This document shows, piece after piece, positions 16,923 through 21,083 of a stretch of DNA of 21,083 bases. The stretch spans positions 1-21,083 of the forward strand of contig JWZX01001727.1 of NCBI GenBank assembly GCA_001275005.1. The letters are read 5' to 3'. Every line of letters begins with the position of its first letter. The stretch's first letter is position 1. The notes below the pieces were generated by a model, which saw only the letters and a program-made list of their open reading frames with translations, had not been told where the DNA came from and did no database searches. Origin of the DNA: Chrysochromulina tobinii (lineage: Eukaryota > Haptophyta > Prymnesiales > Chrysochromulinaceae). The position numbers and the translations under genes were made by a program.

Positions 16923-17425
16923 AGGTTACCCCTACCCGCCTCGTTAGTGGCGTCCGGTGAGACCATAAAACAAACTTTTCTACTGTGACGTGTGATCCCG
17001 CGTGCGTAAGCGGATTCGACTCGCCGCACTTCCTGCATCCTGGCCGCGGCGGCCGTTGGAGCGTTGCCTGCCCCGCCAACGAGCAGTTCCTCGTTCCAAA
17101 CGCGTCCATTCACGCGTCCATCATGGCACGGGGCAGGAGCCTTATACCCAATACCGGCTTACGCGTTTCCGTATAATGACCGAGCCAGATGCGTGGCGAT
17201 GCGCGGATCGAGAGTGTATACGGGCTATCGAGGTACAGGACGAGGTGTACCCCGTACACAGTCACAGACTACAGACGGTACAGAGTCGCGGTGTAGCGCG
17301 TCCCGGGAACGCACGAAGGTCAGGAGAAGCGACATAACGATATAAGGACAGTCAACGTACAGCCGTAGCGCCTCACCGACCTAGCGGACGCGTCGCGCGC
17401 TCGTGCCATAACACCGACGCGCCCG
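16923..17425. other. Intergenic region between converging genes
   Basis: The plus-strand CUB-like gene and the minus-strand plastid-protein gene converge here. I see only short frames and no repeat array. Confidence 0.4.
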
Positions 17426-17770
17426 CTAGGCCAACCTGTGCCTTTCCAACGCTTGCCTCCAGAAGTGTGTACCTCTCTCTGCCCCTGTCAAGCTGCCTGG
17501 GAGGCCTCCATCTTGCCCCGCGCCCGGCCGTTCGTCAAGCTGTTCGTCCGGCCGCGGTCCAAGCTGACGGTCATCAGGCGTCATTAGGCGTCATCAAGCG
17601 TCATTAGGCGTCATCAGGCGTCATTAGGCGTCATCAGGCGTCACTCGGCGTCATTTGGCGTCATTTGGCGTCATTCGGCGTCATTAGATCATCTGGCGCC
17701 ACCAGGCGTCATCCGACGTCATCCGGCGTCATTAGATCATCTGGGGTCATCAGGCTGTGTCCGGCCGTTT
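17426..17770 (-). repeat. 10-bp minisatellite flanked by a duplicated C-terminal coding segment
   Basis: About 17571-17755 is an array of GTCATCAGGC/GTCATTAGGC decamers. On the minus strand the sequence before it encodes DRRLGKRPD and stops at once, while the sequence after it encodes DRQLGPRPDEQLDERPG and stays open to a stop at 17426. An intron or an alternative C-terminus is likely. Confidence 0.65.
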
Positions 17771-20700
17771 TCCAAGCCGACGGTCAAAGTCGTCGAACGG
17801 GTCACCGACAGCGGCCGCGTTCTCATCCACGCTCCGGCTCGTCGAGAAGGTCGTGGACGCGCCCATACCTTGACGGCCACCCTTACCGTCCCGGGCGTCG
17901 GGCGTTGCCGGCGCGCGCATGAAGTTCCGCAGCTTTGGTGCGAGTGCGAGCGCGGCTTGGCGCTTGGCCTTCACCTGTGGGGAGAAGCGAGGGCGCCGTG
18001 GTGAGCACTTGCATGCTGGGAGCGCGGCTTGGCGCTTGGCCTTCACCTCGCGCCGCAGGAACGCGATTTACCCGCGTCGCTCCTCATCAATGGTCATCAA
18101 GGGCAATCAAGTATCATCAAGTGCAATAAAGTGTCCTCAAGGGCCATCACCTTGCGCCGCAGGAACGCCAGTAGCCCGCGTCGTTCCTCAGGCGAATAAG
18201 TAGCATCCGCCTCCTCACCCGCCTCCATCCCCGCCCTCGTCATCGCCGTCGTTACCGCATTAGGCAGTGCATCGGTCGTGGTCGCACCCGGCGGTGCCTC
18301 ACCCATACTAGGCAAGTCGGACCCGCTGCCCAACAAGGCGCGTGCCCATGCCGCCCGGTTCCGATTACGCTCGCTGATGGCGCGATTCACCAACCGATTG
18401 CGCACCGCGCGCACCACCGGTACCGTGACGAAACCGGCCGCATAGACGAGGAGCGGCACGTACCTGATGGCAATGGTCATCAGAGCCCATCAGTGGCACT
18501 CAGAGGCCATCAGTGGCGATCAGAGCGCGTTTATCACATACAATCGAGGGCCAGGCCAGCAGTGGCACTCCGTCGCACTCAGCATGTACTCCAGCATTCA
18601 CTCAGCATGCACTTCGCATTCACTCAGCATGCACTTCGCATGCACACTCAGCGGTAGTCAGCTTGCAATAAAGGGCACGCCGATGGCAACGCGATGGCAC
18701 TCAGCATGCACTCCGGATGCACTCCGCAAGTAATCAGCATGCAATCAGCGTGGCAATCAGCATGCGACCAGCATGCACTCCGGTGCGCGTACGCTTTACG
18801 CAGCAGCGCGATCATCGGGCCGGCGGAGCCCAGGTACGCCGTCGGCACGCCACTGACGGACGCAAGGATCCTGTGGGGAGAGGGGAGGGCGCCGTGGTGA
18901 GCACGTGCATGCAAGGGAGCGATCCGAGGGCGCCGTGGTGAGCACGTGCATGCAGCCGCCTTCCCGAACGCCTCGAGTCGCGTACACTCGCGGCGCACCT
19001 GCCAATGTATAGGACGCCCACCAGGTTCAAGAGGCCGAGTACCCCTGCGAAGCCCAGCTGCGTCGGTGGCGCGGTGGAGAAGGGTTGCGGCAACTCCATT
19101 AATGCGATGCCGCCTCCCGCGCCGCTGACGTCCTCTGCGGAAGAGAGGCCACCTCCACTGCTGCGAAGGGCGCCCGTAACGGCGCGGCCGTTGGAGAGGT
19201 CGAGATTCCCCACAGGTGCAATCTCCCCGAGCGAGGCGTAGCACGTGGGCTGACCGACGCCGCCGCCGTCGTCGGCTTCAGGCACGTAGAGACCAAACGG
19301 GAGCCCATCACGATCATCAGCCACAACAATCGCCTCCTGCCCATCCAGCAGCAATCAGAAGCAATCAGTAGCAATTAGCGGCAATCACACTACAAGCGCA
19401 TCCTGCCCATCCAGCGGCAATTAGATTCAATCAGCAGCGATCAGTGGCAATCAGCTGAAATCCGCGCCATCCACACCAATGCATGCCAATGCATGCCAAT
19501 CCATGCCAATGCATGCCAATCCATGCCAATCCGCGGCACCCACCTGCCCAATGAGGCTGCGCGCGATCGCCTCGTTCTGCGCCCCCTGCCCCCCCACTGA
19601 ACGCGCGGGAGCACTTGCGTCAAGACGACGCGATCGCCAAGACGAGGTCGCCATCCTGGGGCGGCTCCTCAAAGCCGAGCGCCGACCGCACAACGTCCGA
19701 CGCGCCCATTCCGACGCGAGCGCCGTCGCGGGCGCCGTCGGTGCTCGCCGTGGGCATGAGGTCGGGGAAGCGGTAGATCAGGTCGCCCTCTTCGGTGACG
19801 ACCGGTTCGCCGTTGAATTGCAACAAGAGGGGTAGCATCCAGTCCTCACGCACCTGATGAGGGAGACCATCAGGGGCAATCAGAGATGCAATCAGAGGAG
19901 CATCCAGTCCTCACGCATCAGTGGCCATCAGTACCTAGGGAGGCCACCAGAGATGTCATCAGAGATGTCATCAGAGAGGCCATCAAAGATGCAATCAGGG
20001 AGGTCATCAGTCCTCACGCACCGGAGCGCCCGGCCGCTGCGCCTCCTCCGCTGCTCGTGATGAGGGAGGCAATCAGCATGCAATCAGAGGTGCAATCACG
20101 CACCGGAGCGCCCGGCCGCTGCGCCTCCTCCGCGAATTGCTCCGGACTCATCTCCGGCGCGAGGAGCGGCGCGAGCTGCTCCGCCGTGACTGCGCCGCCG
20201 TTGGCCCGTATCAGGGCGGCGGCGGCGGCGGATGTGCGCTGTGCGAGGTTCGCGTTCGGGTTGCCGTCGCCGAAGAGGAGGGAGAAGCAGCTCTGCGAGC
20301 AAGGCAATTAGGGAGGTCATTAGCAAGGCAATTAGGGAGGTCATTACTCATTAGCAAGGGAGAAGCAGCTCTGCGAGCAAGGCCATTAGGGAGGTCATTA
20401 GCAAGGCCATTAGGGAGGTCATTAGCAAGGCCATTAGGGAGGTCATCAGGAGAAGCAGCTCTGCGAAGTAAGCAATGGATGGCCAGGAGCGCCGATGAGT
20501 GACAAGCAGGGACGATGCGAGCTGGGTCATCAGAGGGCCATCCGAGGGCCATCTGAGGTCCATCAGAGGTCCATCAGGCCATCGGAGAGGCCCTCGGAGA
20601 GGCCATCGGAGAGGGCCAACAAAGGGCGATCACCTGCAAGAACCCCTTCTCCTCCGGCGCGTAGCCGCCATAGTAGCCATACGGGCGCGTCGAGTAGTAC

Positions 20701-21083
20701 AGAAAGTCGAGCGGGCTCGGCCCCCAGAGCATGCCCACGTTCGAGACGGGACGATGAGCGCTCGCCGTCATTGGACGGTCTTGGGATAGCGTCGAAATGG
20801 CCACGGCCACCAGCGTGAGGAGGCGAGCAGCCCGAGGCCAAACGTGGCTCGCAGTGCCCAGAAGAGGGGCGGGGAGGCGGCGGACCATGCGTCGCGCGCG
20901 CGCTGGCGGACCGACTGCGCGCGCAGCTGGCCTTGCAGCGTGCGCGGCGGCTCAAAGACGAACAGGAGCTCGCCCTCCGCGGAGACCTGCAGCTCGGCGC
21001 CCACGAGGCGAGCGAGCGAAAGAAGCTGCCGGCGCGTCTCCCCGATGTCCTGCCCCGCTTCGGCCGCCACGTCCGCAGCCGTC
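17750..21083 (-). CDS. Plastid-type membrane protein, At5g03900 family, 5' end beyond window
   Basis: Exons: 21083(open)-20634, 20292-20104, 19853 to about 19650, about 19590-19544, 19336-18999, 18870-18793, 18463-18151, 17974-17750. The protein reads VAAEAGQDIGETRRQLLSLAR, ELQVSAEGELLFVFEPP, a membrane helix, LLFGDGNPNANL, IRANGGAVTAEQLAPLL, LPLLLQFNGEPVVTEEGDL, IYRFPDL, then GVLGLLNLVGVLYIG, YVPLLVYAAGFVTVPVVRAV and an Arg/Asn-rich helix. This order matches a family of plant plastid and cyanobacterial proteins that I know as At5g03900, listed as iron-sulphur-cluster-biosynthesis-related; real function unproved. Exon 1 has a one-base frame break near 20818 (GLGLLAS / LTLVAVAIS). The 3' end of exon 3 and the mini-exon at 19544 are also unresolved. 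All other junctions are in phase. The last exon ends in repeat DNA. Confidence 0.78.
17948..18048 (-). mobile_element. Introner-like insertion with perfect 29-bp direct repeats
   Basis: Bases 17948-17976 and 18020-18048 are identical over 29 bases (GAGCGCGGCTTGGCGCTTGG then CCTTCACCT), offset exactly 72. Between them lie 43 bases: the module core (minus strand GCATGCAAGTGCTCACC), GGCGCC, a CT tract and CCCCACA. Because AGGT lies inside the repeat (as ACCT on the plus strand), removal of 17975-18046 as a GT-AG unit restores the uninterrupted sequence exactly. Confidence 0.85.
18047..18186 (-). repeat. Exon end duplicated around a second, abutting intron unit
   Basis: The last 36 bases of the exon ending at 18151 recur with few changes at 18047-18082 (GCGTTCCTGCGGCGC on the minus strand), now with an in-frame TAA. 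The 104-nt segment 18047-18150 is itself a complete GT-AG unit of TGATG repeats that abuts the 72-nt unit with no exon between. Confidence 0.75.
18464..18792 (-). repeat. Minisatellite intron with GCATGC and TGATTGC units
   Basis: This 329-nt intron is filled with short units such as ACTCAGCATGC and GCAATCAGC and ends CCATCAG|GTACGTG. It starts GTACGCG, resembling the first bases of the downstream exon. Confidence 0.7.
18871..18953 (-). mobile_element. Tandem pair of introner-like modules, plastid-protein gene
   Basis: Two cores (minus strand GCATGCACGTGCTCACCAC, then GGCGCCCTC) lie at 18930-18953 and 18871-18912. The second carries the CCCCTCTCCCCACAG acceptor for the exon starting GATCCTTGCG at 18870. 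The intron is 18871-18998. Confidence 0.75.
19854..20103 (-). repeat. Joined exon junction duplicated inside an intron
   Basis: The upstream exon ends GCGCTCCG and the downstream exon starts GTGCGTGAGGACTGGATGCT. Inside the 250-nt intron, about 20005-20042 on the minus strand reads AGGCGCAGCGGCC, GGGCGCTCCG and GTGCGTGAGGACTG without interruption. A further copy of GCGTGAGGACTGGATGCT lies near 19895-19915. TGATGRCC repeats separate the copies. Confidence 0.8.
20281..20470 (-). repeat. Splice acceptor and exon start present three times
   Basis: CGCAG|AGCTGCTTCTCC (minus strand) occurs with exon starts at 20460, 20370 and 20292, separated by 24-bp units of GCTAATGACCTCCCTAATGG. Only 20292 leads into the long open exon. 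Confidence 0.85.

Overview
This is nuclear DNA from a eukaryote, most likely a photosynthetic microalga. It is GC-rich, its genes are broken by spliceosomal GT-AG introns full of short tandem repeats, and the right-hand gene encodes a protein family I know from plastids and cyanobacteria. The style of the hypothetical proteins (degenerate ZZ finger next to a haptophyte-like 'VNGRPAW..H / AFDG..W / PDASS.TW' module, CUB-like ectodomain) makes me favour a haptophyte. A dinoflagellate or other alga is not excluded. No species can be named from the sequence alone.

Layout, left to right. (1) 1-699, minus: 5' part of an unknown membrane protein running off the left edge. (2) 1218-2462, plus: unknown repeat-bearing ORF followed by a segmental duplication up to about 3387. 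(3) 3426-3950, plus: secreted or organelle-targeted single-domain rhodanese. (4) 6706 to about 4471, minus: four-exon ankyrin-repeat protein. (5) 8148-7555, minus: SOUL/HEBP-type haem-binding protein with an N-terminal membrane anchor. (6) 11264-8442, minus: seven-exon major facilitator transporter whose reconstructed reading frame is 547 codons with every junction in phase. (7) 11543-12679, plus, divergent from the transporter: degenerate ZZ-finger protein. (8) 13445-15274, plus: four-exon unknown protein of 405 residues. (9) 15669-16922, plus: single-pass membrane protein with a CUB-like domain. (10) 17750 to beyond 21083, minus: multi-exon homologue of the plastid protein family typified by Arabidopsis At5g03900.

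The genes do not form a pathway. What unites the window is how its introns look. Of 18 introns that I could place by frame and protein continuity, five end in the same module (a GCATGC..GTGCTCACC core, GGCGCC, a pyrimidine tract, CCCCACAG). Six others end in CATCAG, five of them in CCCTCATCAG, and these are packed with TGATGRCC/TGATTGC repeats. Many introns contain direct duplications of the exon sequence around the insertion point, in four cases a copy of the still-joined exon-exon junction. The clearest is a 72-nt unit bounded by a perfect 29-bp direct repeat at 17948-18048. I read the window as a record of recent intron gain by introner-like elements with target duplication, with tandem-repeat growth inside the new introns. 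One copy of the same duplicate-repeat-duplicate architecture lies outside any coding region (7422-7544).
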